Source: Tetmemena sp. SeJ-2015 (lineage: Eukaryota; Ciliophora; Spirotrichea; Sporadotrichida; Oxytrichidae). From it: a stretch of 64,000 nt of DNA. The stretch lies in contig JAJKFJ010021834.1 of the NCBI GenBank assembly GCA_027382625.1, positions 48,668 to 112,667 on the forward strand, in the 5' to 3' direction. This document shows positions 33,444-45,640 of the stretch, piece by piece. Within the stretch, counting starts at the first letter, position 1; every line of letters starts with the position of its first letter. The position numbers and the translations under genes were made by a program. The notes under the pieces are model-generated. The model did no database searches. It was not told the DNA's origin and saw only the letters and a list, made by a program, of their open reading frames with translations.

Positions 33444-34647
33444 AGGCTTTAATATTTTCAATTGCTTAAATCATGAATATAGAGACAATATTATTCTTTG
33501 GCTACAATGAAAATCATACTTATACTTTAAGAAGAAATCAAAACTTAATTTTTGTAAAATTTTTTATTTTTGATTTGTTTATTAGATCTACAATTTAGTT
33601 CAAACTAACCTTTGGCCTGGTCATAGTATGTATAATTACTCGTAGGAATTGAAATAGAAATTTACTACTTACTCATATGCTTTAGAGACATAGAAATTCT
33701 TATTGAGTTTTTATAGCAGCTCTTGAAATATTCAACATCAAAAACTTTACCATCCATGCTAATTTCAGAGTCCATCGTATCAAATGATAAAAGAAATTTT
33801 CAAGAATGCATTATGAATTTACATAACTTGCACTGTCTTACTCCCAATCCTTTAGATCAGTTAAAGTCTACTTCTTAATTTGCAAATTAAAAAAAGAGAA
33901 AAAAGTAAGAGCATCACGATCGAGCGAAAAATAAATCACAGAAACTTATCGCAAAATTATTTGCTAATATTATTTTTAAGAGAGTCATTATTATGTGTGA
34001 ATAAACTTATTAAGCTTTGATTATCTCTTAAGAGATTTTTAATAAAAAGTTAAAATTCATTCACAGTGATCTTGTTGAAGTCATTCTTTGTCCGGAATTA
34101 TGAGGATGCTAGCAGAGGTATCAATCATAAGAACGTTTGATTGTGAAGGATGCTTCTGAGCTTAATCATAATTTTCAGACCTCGTGAATATATTTAGTGA
34201 TGCAACTGGAGGAGGTTTCTGCTCTGTCATCTGGCTTTGAGCTAATTAGCTGATAGCTTCATGACCTTGAGGGCACCGCAGTTTTCTCTCTGAAAATAAG
34301 TTTGAAAAAAATCACAAATGTTTTTTACTCGATATACAAATATCTAAAGTTATTTGTTTGCTTATATATTTGAGTGAAGTGCATGAAGTGAGCTTACTTT
34401 AACTGAAGTGAAGAGAGAGATTTGAAGATCCAATCTTTTTTTACTCTTATCAATGCTGCCGTCATGTGAATGCTCGAAATTTGTTCGCACCTTTTATTGA
34501 AATCCATTTCATTATTCTGAAGTCTATTAGTGGAAGGAAGATATTAAATTAATCCAGCTGAATTCATATAGTAAATAGCTTTGATTTACTGAATTCCTAA
34601 ATGGGGATAATAGACTTTCTTTTACTAACTTGAAAATTAAGAAATTT

Positions 34648-34765
34648 GAGCTTGTGATTTTTTATTTGGGCTTTGTGATTTTTATTTTCGGACTTTGTGA
34701 TTTTTTATCAAATTTTGTGATTTTTTGTGATTATTTGTGATTTTCTGTGATTTTTTCTGATCTGA
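34648..34765 (+). repeat. Tandem TGTGATTTTT-type repeats
   Basis: At least eight units of TGTGATTTTT with variable spacers (spacers such as ATTTGGGCT and ATTTTCGGACT at first, then nearly contiguous TTGTGATTATTTGTGATTTT). Located near the centre of the symmetric 3.4-kb structure. Confidence 0.85.
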
Positions 34766-35695
34766 GAGGCCTTTTTGTCCTCTATTTCTGATCTTGAAGA
34801 ATTGATAAAATAGTCTCTGTGATTATTTAATCATAGTTAATTTTTTGGTTGTGAGCATTTTATTTCTTCCAAGGAGGAAGCCCAAAATGTTTTTATTTGA
34901 GTCAATCGACTTTTCGTAAATATAGAAATTTTCTCACCCTTTTAGCATAGGACTACTGTAAATGACTGCCAAACTTTATTTGGCATCTAATATAATCTTG
35001 TGCAACAGCATTTTCATTTTTGATTTTAAAGTCTAATTTTAGTCTTGTTGATACCTTAATCATAAATGAGTTCTCATAAATAATTTTCATTTTTTTATGA
35101 TGTGACTTTTTAATCGCCAGTCACATTTGTGATTTTCGTAGTCTTACGATTTTAATTCAGTTTCTTTAATTGCGAATCGGGAAAAACAGAATAAGTTTTA
35201 AAGACTTATTTTAATAAGCCTATGTGAGAGCAGAAAATGATATGATATAATTTGTGAATTTTTTTATGGAATGATATCCATTAATCAATTTAACTCATCC
35301 ACATTATCTAAACAAAGTTTTTCTTGAGAAACTTTTGATTTACTTATGCGATATCATAAATTTATTTCTTGTAACAAAAAAGTGCGTGATGATAGTTTGA
35401 GAGAAAAATATCAGATTTATGTATAAGTTCTAAAAAGTACTTTTAAATAGATAAAAAGGTTTTCTGAATTAATTGATATCAGATTGTGAAATAAAAAAAG
35501 AAGAAGCTGATAACAAAAATAAGGTCATTCAAAAAAATATATTTTTAAAATTTTCTCAACTATAGATTAGTTTATAGAAAGAATTTGTCTAGTTTAAAAA
35601 AGTTATAATGTCTTATAATTAATTTTTTTTTGGAAGGATATCATTAGTATTATCTTCTTTTGCTAATGCTCTCATTTATATATAAACATTAACAC

Positions 35696-35731
35696 CGCGC
35701 GGAAATTCCGCGCGCGCGGAATTTCCGCGCG
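35696..35731. repeat. 36-bp perfect GC-rich palindrome
   Basis: Each half is CGCGCGGAAATTCCGCGC or its complement; the whole 36 bp equals its reverse complement. It contains two overlapping versions of the 23-bp palindrome found at 33,421. Confidence 0.95.
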
Positions 35732-36171
35732 ATGATTACTAAAAATTATTTAGATGCAATTACATAACTTTTCTTGGATTGATAAATATTGAAATTAATA
35801 AAATTTTGAATTTGAGTTATATTCACAAAAGCTACATACTATACTCTTGCTTTAATCCGTCTTATCAATAAAATAGATCAAGACTCTTATTTAAAGTTGT
35901 TAATGACTAAGCATTATTTTTCATATAAATTTTAATGAAAGAGTCTGATTGAAAATATTAGAAATAGCATGTTGAGGTTGAATGAACTTAGAAATTTGTA
36001 TTTGAAGCACGATGTTAATATGAATTAGAAAATAAGCAAAAATATTTAAAGAACTTAATACTTTGAGATAAATATAAAATTCTTTTACTGAATTGCAGTT
36101 TTAGATTTCTTACATATTAATGGAAAGTCTAGGATATAGAGTTTCTAATTTCATGCATGGTGGATCTCGTT

Positions 36172-36282
36172 AGTTTATTTTTTATAAATGAAATAATAGA
36201 TTACTAATTTAGCAATAATAAGATCGAGCGAGGATTGATTAAACTTTTTATTACCCTCCAAATTCTTTCTATTTTTACTAAA
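36172..36282 (-). repeat. 111-bp inverted repeat, right copy
   Basis: Reverse-complement copy of 32,882-32,992. On the - strand it continues an open frame that begins near 36,405 (EEPASKRLVVTTEQRKIEKD) and ends with TGA a few codons beyond the repeat. Confidence 0.9.
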
Positions 36283-38680
36283 TGATGGGTGCAGAACCTC
36301 AGTTGTTGACATTCCTTGAGCGATCTGTATAATCGTGTTATCTTTTTCAATCTTGCGTTGCTCTGTTGTAACTACAAGCCTCTTTGAGGCTGGCTCTTCT
36401 ATCAATATTTGAGAATTATGATTTACATATTTTTATTATTAGTAAATAATCGTTCTTTCGGAGCCAGCTTGAAATAATGAGGCCCTCGGAAGAGAGCGGG
36501 TATATCAAGAAGCTTAAATTTTCAATAAAAAGGCACTTCTGTGGTAAGATGCAATGTCCGAAATGATCTTTACCGCTCTCTCTTTCTCCAAAAAGAATCT
36601 TCACATTTTGGCTGTTATTCATTCATGAGTTGCTACTATAATAAGCTCTGTCATCACTTCGGAGGGCAGCTATCATGCTAATATATTAAAGATTTCAAGA
36701 TGCGAAAAAAATACATCTACTTCCTTCTTGAATCCCAACATTTCTTTAAGTTTTGAATATAATGGAGTGTGCTCTCATTAAAATTAATAATCCTTCCTTG
36801 TAAAGGTAACTGATGAAGAAATAGAATAACACTTATCTCTCTAATTAGCAATAAAGTAAATTTGTTCGGAGGAGGCGTATTGCTCTCTCAGCAATTGAAA
36901 TATCCCCTCAACAATCGCTTACAGCTCAAATATGATATCCCTTTTAATTGACTTGAGCGGTTTCATACTCTGGGTTGTTTTGTTTTTTGGCTTTGCACGA
37001 GGATTGCCTTTGATATTTTATTTGCTTAGCCTAAACCTAATTGAATGTCGATCTATTCTGTACTATTTTACTTTTCTCTATCTACCAAATTTATTTCCTT
37101 TCTTTCTACCTATCTTTTTTTGTGCATTGTTAAGTGACTATAGCAGCACACTTGCGATATCCGCTATCTTTTTGTCAAAGGTCTGTTATCGAGCGCGTTA
37201 TTGCTGCGCTTGAACTCTAACAACAATCCGGACTTACTGAGTGATTTGAATAGCCTAGTCTCTCTCCTTTGGAATAGACAATGACTCTTATTGCGCTTTT
37301 AAAAATAGATAAAGAGTCAATGATCGCCCCCCTTGAACTTATGGTCATCATTATTCTTTTACTTTCAACTTGAAATCGAGGATCAGAGGTGATTAGATCT
37401 TTCTTGGAAGTACCTTTAGTAATATCTTTTTAAGAAGTTCAATCAGTTCTGAACTATCTTAGAAACATTTTATTGGCCAGAACTCTTACACTCCCAATGT
37501 AACTAAAGTCTGGACTTCATTTTTATCTCCAATTTTTATATTGTCGTGATCCTTCGCTAGAATTTATACTACTCCCAATTCTTTGTGACATTTTCTTAAA
37601 AAAGTCAATTATCTTTGTTTTAACTTTTTTGAAGTGATCCATTATTTTCGGAAGGATATTGTTTTTGCTTGCTGGTATTAATTAAGAGAATTCTTTTTTG
37701 TCTAGATTGATTCTTCTAGCTTCTTCAACCCCCTTATTTACTGAAACAAATAAAATATAATTAATATTTTTTTCTTTTAAAATTAAGTTAAAGTGATTCC
37801 AACTCAAAACCCTACTAGATGACTCCATCATTATCGTGCTCTTTGTGGGAGGGGGGGGGGAAATCGGGATCAAGAAGGAGATCTACGATTTTCTTACTTA
37901 TGATTGGAATATCTTTCTACCTCAACTCATCTGCACCAATGTCTATTTCTTGAAGTGTATAATAAATGGCTCGAAGGACGTAAAATTTATTGTTGGCTGA
38001 TTATTTGAAAGTATCTAAAGAGAAGAGAAGTCATTATCAGTATTGTGCCCGAGAATGAGGGCCTTACAGCAGAAGAATTCATTGAGTATGCTCTCTAATC
38101 TTCAAGAATACTAGCCTTATTTCTAGATCAATGTGAATGGATCCACCTAGACAAGAAATGAACATGTGATATGATCATGATATGACATAGAAGAAGTACT
38201 GACGATGATCAACTAAGCCAATGGAGCCCTGCGAGATAAATTCAATTAGAAGTAGGCTCTCATTATCTAGATGAGGAAAGAGACAGCTTAAGCACTCTAA
38301 CAAACTTATCAGTTCAGCTATAAGAATAACTTAATATGATTCTTTTTTCAGGCCAGAAGGGGAGATCGGCTTTCCTTCTTAAGAAGTATAACAATCGCAA
38401 AATTAAAAAGAAAGAGCTCGAATAAATAAAATAAGAAGAGAAGCAAGTAGAAGTATCTCTAACAGGACAAATGCGCAAGAGAGGAGTTCAGTAATAATTT
38501 GATGAGCTGTAAGATTTGCAAGCAGCTCATGATGCAGCTGCTCTCAAACCGGAATCATCAACGAAGAAGGCAGCCCTCTCCCTTAAGAGCAGTAATTAAA
38601 TGATAAAATGGAGTGATGATCTTCTTTCACAATAGATTATTAAAGTTTTTAATTTAATATGAAGTTAACTTCTCACTCAA
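36283..38680. other. Coding-like stretches right of the symmetric structure
   Basis: - strand: about 36,786-37,213 (KKIGRKKGNKFGRQRKVKQY ... MKPLKSIKRDIIFELQAI), 36,416-36,622 (MNNSQNVKILFGERESGKDH) and about 37,520-37,930 (KKIVDLLLDPDFPPPP, broken at a G/C homopolymer near 37,849-37,860, then IMDHFKKVKTKIIDFFKK). + strand: about 38,350-38,655 (FLLKKYNNRKIKKKELEQ, Gln- and Lys-rich helix). None has a recognisable domain; some may be parts of a decayed element. Confidence 0.2.
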
Positions 38681-39507
38681 CCTCAGCATGAGGCTATCAT
38701 TTAGGATTCATTATATAATACAGAAGTAGTATTTATTAAGCAAAGTGCCACTTTTTTTACTAGTGGAGACTTTGATTTTCAATTAGGAAAATCAAGAAAG
38801 TTGATTTATAAAGTTATGAACTTTAGAGTTCAGGACGACCATTAAATTTTTTAATTTGAAATACATAATAATTAAAAGGCGTTTTATATTTAAATTCAAT
38901 GTTTGAGTATATTAAAAGCTGTATTACTACTTAAATGTTCTTCCATCAATTACGAGTTTTTTTTACCTCTGGTCTATCGTCTTCTTAAATTTAAAAAGAT
39001 TTGTAGCCTACACAGGAAACTAAATCACCCATCGAAAGATGGAAGACTTTTACAAAAGGAGTCTCAAGGCACTGCTTAGGGCTTGAGGGAACCAGAGATC
39101 TAGACATAAGCTTTATCATTAAAAAATTTCTGCCTCTCGCATGATAAGGCTCTTGCTAAAAGGAAATCTTGGCACATGTCTTGTCAAGTTTCTCTCCTTC
39201 AGAGTCGTCTCATTAAAATCTAGAAGATTTTCTCATCCTAACATAGGATGATAGAACGTTTTCTTAATCAGTACTATAAGCGCTGGTTATGAAAATAGAT
39301 TATTTATTTACATTCCTAATATTTTCCTTTACTTCCCATCCTAAGGGCTAGTTTATTTAATTGACGAATCTTTGGTATCGGTTCTTGACTTCATACAAGT
39401 CTTAAGGAAAAACTCCTTTGTTTCTTCTTCCTTCACTCTTCTTTCACATCTTCCTCATTCTACTTACTTTGCTCATGAAAAACTCTTCTTTTCGGTTCTT
39501 TAATTCC

Positions 39508-40443
39508 TCATTTATAACCCTTCTATTGGAAAAGAAGAGATAGAGTCAGTCTATGAGGAAGATTCGGATTATAGTTCTTGCATCTCACTGCTTGATTATG
39601 TAAGTTCAGGATAAATTTTGTCACACCTCTGTTTTGAATTATAGACTTAAGCCTTGAAAACCTAAGATGGTTTTCATTTTCAATGAAATACTATATAAAC
39701 TAGAGAGCTAGCTTTATCATATCTTGTGAAGCGCCTTACCACGCAAGTTGTCTCCACTTGCCTCTGCTTTAGAGGCAGCCCACTCTTCTTTTGATTTATT
39801 CAGTGGTCCTCTGGCTAAATATATCTGCAATAATAAGATTCATTTTCCCGTTATACTCCACCTCCCTGGAAGACATGAAATCGGTTCCCCTTCCTTGCTT
39901 CTCATAAAAAAGAAAAATCGCCATATCATTTAATTTGTGTATATAAGGCACGCTAAACTTCTCTTCGTAATATGCATCAGATTTGGAGATATTAAATCTT
40001 TAATGCTAAAAAATTAAATTTACTTGAATTTTTTAAAAATACGTCTCTATCATAGAGTAGGAGGATCCAGCTTCAATTAGAGTAGTAATCAGCGTTTGCT
40101 TCAATGCTAGCTCTAAGATAAATTTGCAGTAAAACGCTTAACTCGATGAGAATAATATGTCCTACAAATAAACTCTCTTGTCTTCATTTATTTAGTTGAT
40201 GCTGGGAAATTAAACTTCAGCGCTATCTAAGGCCAGACTTTGGCTATCTCTTCCTTTTAAAACAAAGAGGATCCCGTCAGCTCTATAAATTTGCTGGCTT
40301 TCTTCCACCTTGTTATTAGGATCTCCATTTGTTGCGGCGTAGAATCTAATAATATTAAATCGTCTCATCAATGATGATAGTTGAGCTTGCAAGAAACTAT
40401 AAGAAATCCTTATCTTCGATCTAGCTTTCAAAGTACTTCTAGG
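39508..40443 (-). CDS. 312-codon TGA-free frame, function unknown
   Basis: One uninterrupted - strand frame if TAA/TAG are Gln, ending in TGA (39,508-39,510); a TGA immediately upstream (40,444-40,446) means the start is not seen. N-terminal part reads ARSKIRISYSFLQAQLSSLM, later MAIFLFYEKQGRGTDFMSSR, end YNPNLPHRLTLSLLFQQKGY. It contains no recognisable domain. Several frames of this length are expected by chance in 64 kb under this code, so it is listed as the longest candidate in the 33-kb interval rather than as a firm gene. A further - frame upstream (about 40,480-40,750) could belong with it. Confidence 0.25.
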
Positions 40444-41294
40444 TCATGTAAAAAACTCTCCTTTTTTTAAAAGTAATTCAGGTTTTAAAACAAAAATTGT
40501 AGCTAGAAACTAACTTCTAAAATCTCTTTTCATCTCGAAGAAAAAAATAGTTATTCTTACACAAAACTATAGAACCGATCTTGGTTCTCAGGCTAGGTAT
40601 GATAGTGATTGACATGGCAAAGAGTCTCATCATTTCCTATCCTTAATATAAAGAGAAATCTATAGTCATGCAAGTTTATGAAACTTAGACAGAGCTTTTA
40701 AAGCCCATAGAACTTAAATCCGAGAAGCTCCTCAAGTTTTTATATGTAATCACTCTTGAAGATGAGATCTCAGACACAATTTTGCAAAATGATTGGACAA
40801 TTTATGAGGTTTTATTTAGATTTTTTTTTAGATTAGAGACCATCTTGTAGAATTTGCAAATAAGAGAACTTATAATTAGTCTTAGAATCCTTAAGAATCT
40901 ATTTTAAAGAGCTCTAGTTCCCATTTATCAAATCGGATATGATATCAAGCATATTCTTTATCCTTTTCTCGAGTTAAAGGGTGGCGAACTTGTTATAGTG
41001 AAATGATTTTTTGAAAATTTTTTTTAAAATTTTTAAAAATTTTTAAAAAAATTATGCATTACAAGTGCTAATTCTGATATTTTTTTTTCTAGAACTGAAA
41101 TTCGCGTTTTGTATTATTTTTAAGTGCATTATTTGATATTCAAGTTAATAGCTAGACCTTGATATCTTTTGAACATTTGAAGTAGTAAAAAGTAAAAACC
41201 TAACTTAGAAATTTATTAAGTAGAATCGAAAATATATGAAATTAGTAAATTAGATTAACCTTTTTAAAAAGATTCATTTATGTTTTTTTTTCTC

Positions 41295-41895
41295 TTTAAT
41301 ATACTAGAGAATTTAATGTAGAATCGTAGGTTGTAGAAAACTGATCTAGTGAGATCAAACCCTTTAAAAAAGTGATATATAATATTTGACAGTTTTTAAA
41401 AGTTTAGTTTTTTTAAATTTTTTATGGAGGGGAGAGGTGGAATGCAAATTTTTGTAAAGATCCTTACCGGAAAAACTTTAGATAAATATTTTGAACTCAT
41501 ACCAAAGCATGTTCCTGATTTTAAGCAGTAGTAGGAAAGTACTTTTGGGTTTGTAATCAGACAATGATATTCTTGTTATCGAGAGTGATTTCCATGATTT
41601 TCTGTCAAAAGTGTTCAAACCTTGAAATTTTTTTTTTTTGGGCTAAGCTGGCCTGCAAAGATAAATCTCTGTTGGTCTGGAAGAGGTTTTTTTGGAAGGA
41701 GAGAGTTTTAGTTTAGTCAAAACTAAAATTGCATTCTTCCAATACAAAAGTTTAAGTCCCCTTTCATCCAAAAGAAGTCGTTAAAGCCAATTTAAAAAAA
41801 TTTTGCTAATTAAAAGTTTTTATGAATCACCCTCTTGGACTCTTTTTTGATTTAAAAGTGGACATGATTAGTATTAAATTCTCTAGTATATTAAA
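41295..41895. mobile_element. 601-bp segment bounded by 23-bp perfect inverted repeats
   Basis: TTTAATATACTAGAGAATTT plus AAT at 41,295-41,317 recurs as its exact reverse complement at 41,873-41,895. Between them lie 555 bp including the ubiquitin-like ORF. Could be a small transposon that carries a host gene fragment. No target-site duplication recognised. Confidence 0.45.
41442..41567 (+). pseudogene. Degenerate ubiquitin-like ORF
   Basis: An ATG opens a 41-codon frame starting MQIFVKILTGKTLD, which matches the ubiquitin N-terminus (MQIFVKTLTGKT) at 11 of the first 12 residues, and ending QQESTFGFVIRQ, which resembles the ubiquitin C-terminal block KESTLHLVLR. The middle (ubiquitin residues about 15-60) is replaced by about 14 unrelated residues, and the Gly-Gly needed for conjugation is absent before the TGA. 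Most likely a truncated, decayed ubiquitin copy; chance resemblance of the N-terminal block is unlikely. Confidence 0.55.
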
Positions 41896-42119
41896 ATTTT
41901 TGAAAAACTTAAAATGATTGAGGAATATGAAAATGAATCTACACTTACATTTTGCATGGTGGCCAAGTATAGCTTCAATTTGCTTGTATAAAATTTTATT
42001 CAAAGGCAGATGACAAGAAGATAGAGTAAGCGTCCATTGTAGTGAGAAAAAATTAATAATTATAACTTAGATTTATGTAAATACTTTATTTTCTATTAAT
42101 TTAATAGCTATAAATACTT

Positions 42120-42470
42120 CTAGAACTCATTGGACCCTACCAAGTTACGCTTAGTTCCTCTAAGCAAAGTCATATTAATCGAGAAAGTCCCACTTAGAGA
42201 TGAAAATTCCTTTATGGCGTAGATCATCTGATCAAGCTCCTCATAGGTTCCGGCTTTCGTAAGGGAGCAAATTAAGGCAAAGTATCCAGCAACCTCGACA
42301 GGAATTTATAGAATTAATCTCAGCCCAGATTCCTATTTGAGAATTTGGTGAAAGATTTTGTAAGGCAGAGCAAATTATTAGCTAAAAGCCTTCTGACCTA
42401 AGCATCTATTTTTTGCGAGGTGAATGTTCCTGCCATAGATGGAAATATGCCGATATTTTTGCTGTTAAGC
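42120..42470 (-). pseudogene. Possible MULE-like transposase fragment
   Basis: Adjacent - frames read MLRSEGFQLIICSALQNLSP and, after a one-base shift, IPVEVAGYFALICSLTKAGT then YEELDQMIYAIKEFSSLSGT. The order F-Q-L-I-I...IP...ALI.SLTKAGTYEEL resembles the central part of MULE transposases, but no catalytic triad could be traced. Upstream - frames to about 43,400 may belong to the same decayed gene. Confidence 0.2.
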
Positions 42471-44587
42471 AGGACAAGCTCATCCTAAATCTTAAAAAAT
42501 GCTACGGCTAATTGCTTTAAACATAGTCGGCATGAATATAGTTTACTCTGAATTCAGTCGGTGGGCCAAGGGAGTAATTAAATTCTTAAACAGCTCATTA
42601 TCTATAAGTAATATCTCATTTGAGGTAGTTAAGAAACGATAAAACGAATAGGCTGATTTTTTCGAAGCTGCTACTTGAAATTTAAATTTATATAATTTTC
42701 CAAGCTGAACATTCCGCCATAAAAATTGAGATGCGAGTGATCTTCAAATTTATTAGAAAATTAAGCAAGCTTTTACTGTTGAGAAAGCAATTTTTCTCGA
42801 AAAAATAATACACTTCTTGAGGCTTGAGCAAAATGTACCCCACTTATATACTTGAAAAGGATCTTTGATTGAATCTTAGCGCCATAATTATCTTAAGTGG
42901 TTGATGCAGTTTGGACTTGTAAAGAGGATTTTACAGATCTCAGAACTTATAGGGGAGCGGTTCACTGAAAAAGTAGTAGTTCGCGTTAACTACATATTGA
43001 CAGCCGAGGTCCTTTGTTGAGACCTCTCTAAGATATTTAAAACTCAGTTTTATGAATATCTCAGCACATACTTGCATAGGAAGCGCGGATGGTCATTGGA
43101 ATTTAGAAGTGACTTGAATTTTTAGAGACAGAGGATTTTCTTCTGTTCGAAATTGTGGGAATGGAGTATCAGCTTGGCTTTATCATTTTGTCTGGGAACT
43201 CGGTGCATTCTTATACTGGAGGGAACCCTCTCATCTTAGTCTCGTTGTTTTCGGGCAAGTCCTCATTCTGCTTAAATGCAGGAGTATCGAGGTTAGGAAT
43301 CTTTTCACGATCCTGAGTTAACTATCAATTCTAAGAAGCAGCTGGGTTTTCAAGTTGTCCTAAAGACTCTTGGGACGAGAAGACATTCATGAAGAAAAAT
43401 TTAAACTTAATTAGAAATAATTATTTGCGGCAAATATTCTTAATAAAACCTAATTTGAAATCTTAACACTAAATATTCTCACTTAAATGAATCTTAATTT
43501 CTTAATTTACTTTAAGAATCTTAAAAGGAAATAGCCACATCCTTAGCTTAAGTTCGAGTAATAACCTTAGAGTTTCCTTTCCTTTCTCCACAAGAGATTG
43601 CGAATACTTAGACTTCAATCGATCGATAAATTCTTGGAATCAAGTCCTCTTTGAAACGAATGTTTTCCTCTTTTTTGGAGCAAATGATTTCAATTTTCCA
43701 AAGTTAAAATACCTATTCCTTCTTATTTTAAATTTAGAAAGATTAATTTCATTCAGAAAAGATGGAAAGTCTGTTTTAAATCAAGAACTCAGTTAAAAAC
43801 AAATCTATATTGACACTTAATTCACTTCTATGATCGAGAATTTGTATTTAAATTCTCGCATGGAAAAAATTTTGTGCTCTTATAAATACAAGAATAATTT
43901 ATCAAGATTGTATCCCAAATGGATAAAGCACCATTTTTAGAGTAGTCCATTTAACCTAGTAGTAGATCATGAACAGAATGAGAAAATATACAATTTAGAA
44001 AAGTAAAAACTAAGATAAAAGGATTATATTTGGAACTCATGTTTCTTACTTCCTTCCTTCCTTAAGGTAAGGTAATGAATATTCAAGCTACTCAGATAAG
44101 TCGTCTTAGCTATTATATAGTTTGATAAATGAAATTAAAATTAGATTTATTGTTTCTTTTTTAATTCAAAATATTAGCCTTAATCATGTTGAAGTTCATT
44201 CATTTCTGATGCGGATGATTAAAGAATCAATTTCTTTGAAAACTGCAAAAGGATTTAGAAAGTAAATAACTGAAGTTGATGAGGTGGAACCGAAAAATCA
44301 TCCAAAGGGTTAGAAGTATCAAGACTGACTGAGGCACAAATATATTGATTATAAGGAATTTAGGAGTAATCCTGCAAGTCATATATATAACACAATTATA
44401 ACAGGTGTCAATAATAAATGATGAAGCCCCGCTCTCATTGAAGGGACAAGAGAGAATCACTTGTGGTACTTTACATTTCACTCCCACCTTCTGCTCTCAC
44501 TTTGACTAATAGTTGATTTATCGTCGCATTGAAGGGTAAATCATTTCCGCTAATAAATTAATCGTGAGGCGCACATCACTCGTACTA

Positions 44588-45640
44588 ATGGAAGCCACTG
44601 ATGACAGCCGAAAACGCAAGCGGAAGCTGGCCGAGTTCCTCGAAGATCGCGATCCCTTCAACTACATCGCGGGACCTGCACGTCACATACCGGACCAAGA
44701 CCTCATACCCTATCTGATTAGCATGGGCAGTCCGAGTCCTATCACACAGCCAAAGATGTAGAGTCCACCGAAGCTGCGAATCAGGGCCACGCACACCACC
44801 GACCAGCAGTTGCTTGCCATCATGCTGCGCTACGGGACCCTCTGCCATGACCATAGCATCCAACTCAGCTACACCCAAGTGGCCAAAATCACCGGCATCA
44901 AGGCCAGCACTGTCGCGATGATCGTCTAGAGGTGGCGCCGCAACGACTTCGTATATGAATCGAGGAGGTCCAACTGCAGAGGCGCGCGGAAGATCCCCAG
45001 TGAGATCGAGGCGCTCATCACCAATGCCAAGCACTTACTCGAGACGGCCCACATGAGCCTCAGATAGCGCATAGACTACTACATGGTGCGATTCGGTGCA
45101 CCCAGGGTCTACCCAGCCACGTTGGCCAAGCTCTTCCATCGGAACGAGGTTTACTTCCGCTCTGGCAGCTACGCATACATACGCAAGGGCGAGCGGCCGC
45201 GGGACCTCCAAGAGAGGCAGCAGAAGTTTGCCAAGACCATCACACGGTGGATGTCGCCGGCCGCGAGGCGCACATTGGTACGCGTACCCTTGATCATGAG
45301 CCTGGCGATAGCGCTGCGTAATGTGAAGGTGCTGCCATTGAAGTTCAGCCCTAAGACCACCAGAGGCTAATCTCCGAGCATTTGCCTCGCCTCATCAATC
45401 TCCTTCGCGTACTTCTCGAGGATCACTTTCTGGAATGCCTGCGGGTGGCCGGCCTTGTTCCAGAGCAGAGGGTGCTTGATACTCTCTTCTTTAGCCTGTG
45501 CCTCCTCACTCTCACTGCTGTCATCTAAGCGGATCACAATCTTGCCAAGGCCTTGTCTGTCCATTGCTCTCATGTCTTAATTCTCGATCTGGCCATCTGG
45601 GAGTTGCTAGCCCAACGGGCCACCCTTCCCCGCTGACTGA
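44588..45640 (+). CDS. HTH protein, possible Tc1/IS630-type DNA-binding half
   Basis: ATG at 44,588 opens a 350-codon frame to TGA 45,638-45,640 if TAG/TAA are Gln. Residues about 85-120 read LSYTQVAKITGIKASTVAMI then QRWRRNDFV, a helix-turn-helix; a basic RRSNCRGARKI follows, like the GRPR linker of Tc1-type transposases, and later MSLRQRIDYYMVRFGAPRVY and ERQQKFAKTITRWM resemble the second HTH and start of the catalytic part. TAG occurs in place of Gln at PKM-Q-SPPK, IV-Q-RWRR and LR-Q-RID. No DDE residues follow; beyond about residue 230 the frame overlaps the convergent - strand gene and is probably not translated sequence of this protein. Confidence 0.55.

Larger units (their letters stand above)
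32882..36282. mobile_element. 3.4-kb symmetric structure with 111-bp inverted ends and GC palindromes
   Basis: The 111 bp at 32,882-32,992 recur inverted at 36,172-36,282 with a single difference seen (C versus T, in the GCTCAATT/GCTAAATT word). Inside, GC-rich palindromes lie about 540 bp from the left end (33,421-33,443) and about 550 bp from the right end (35,696-35,731). Ends and palindromes therefore mirror each other. No transposase was recognised between them. It may be a non-autonomous or foldback-type element, or a tail-to-tail duplication of a gene end. No target-site duplication was obvious. Confidence 0.5.

Noticed and set aside
36932..37213. 93-codon hydrophobic + frame that looks like a membrane protein
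   Set aside because: The opposite strand has a longer, more balanced frame (about 36,786-37,213); Phe/Leu-rich content here is what a Lys/Asn-rich antisense produces.
39508..40443. Treating the 312-codon frame as a firm gene on length
   Set aside because: With TGA as the only stop and about 30% GC, several frames this long are expected by chance in six frames of 64 kb; kept only as a low-confidence candidate.
44585..45034. 149-codon - strand frame opposite the HTH gene in the GC island
   Set aside because: Antisense shadow of the + strand frame: its Val/Leu/Asp-rich content follows from GC-rich codons on the other strand, and the + strand has the HTH pattern.
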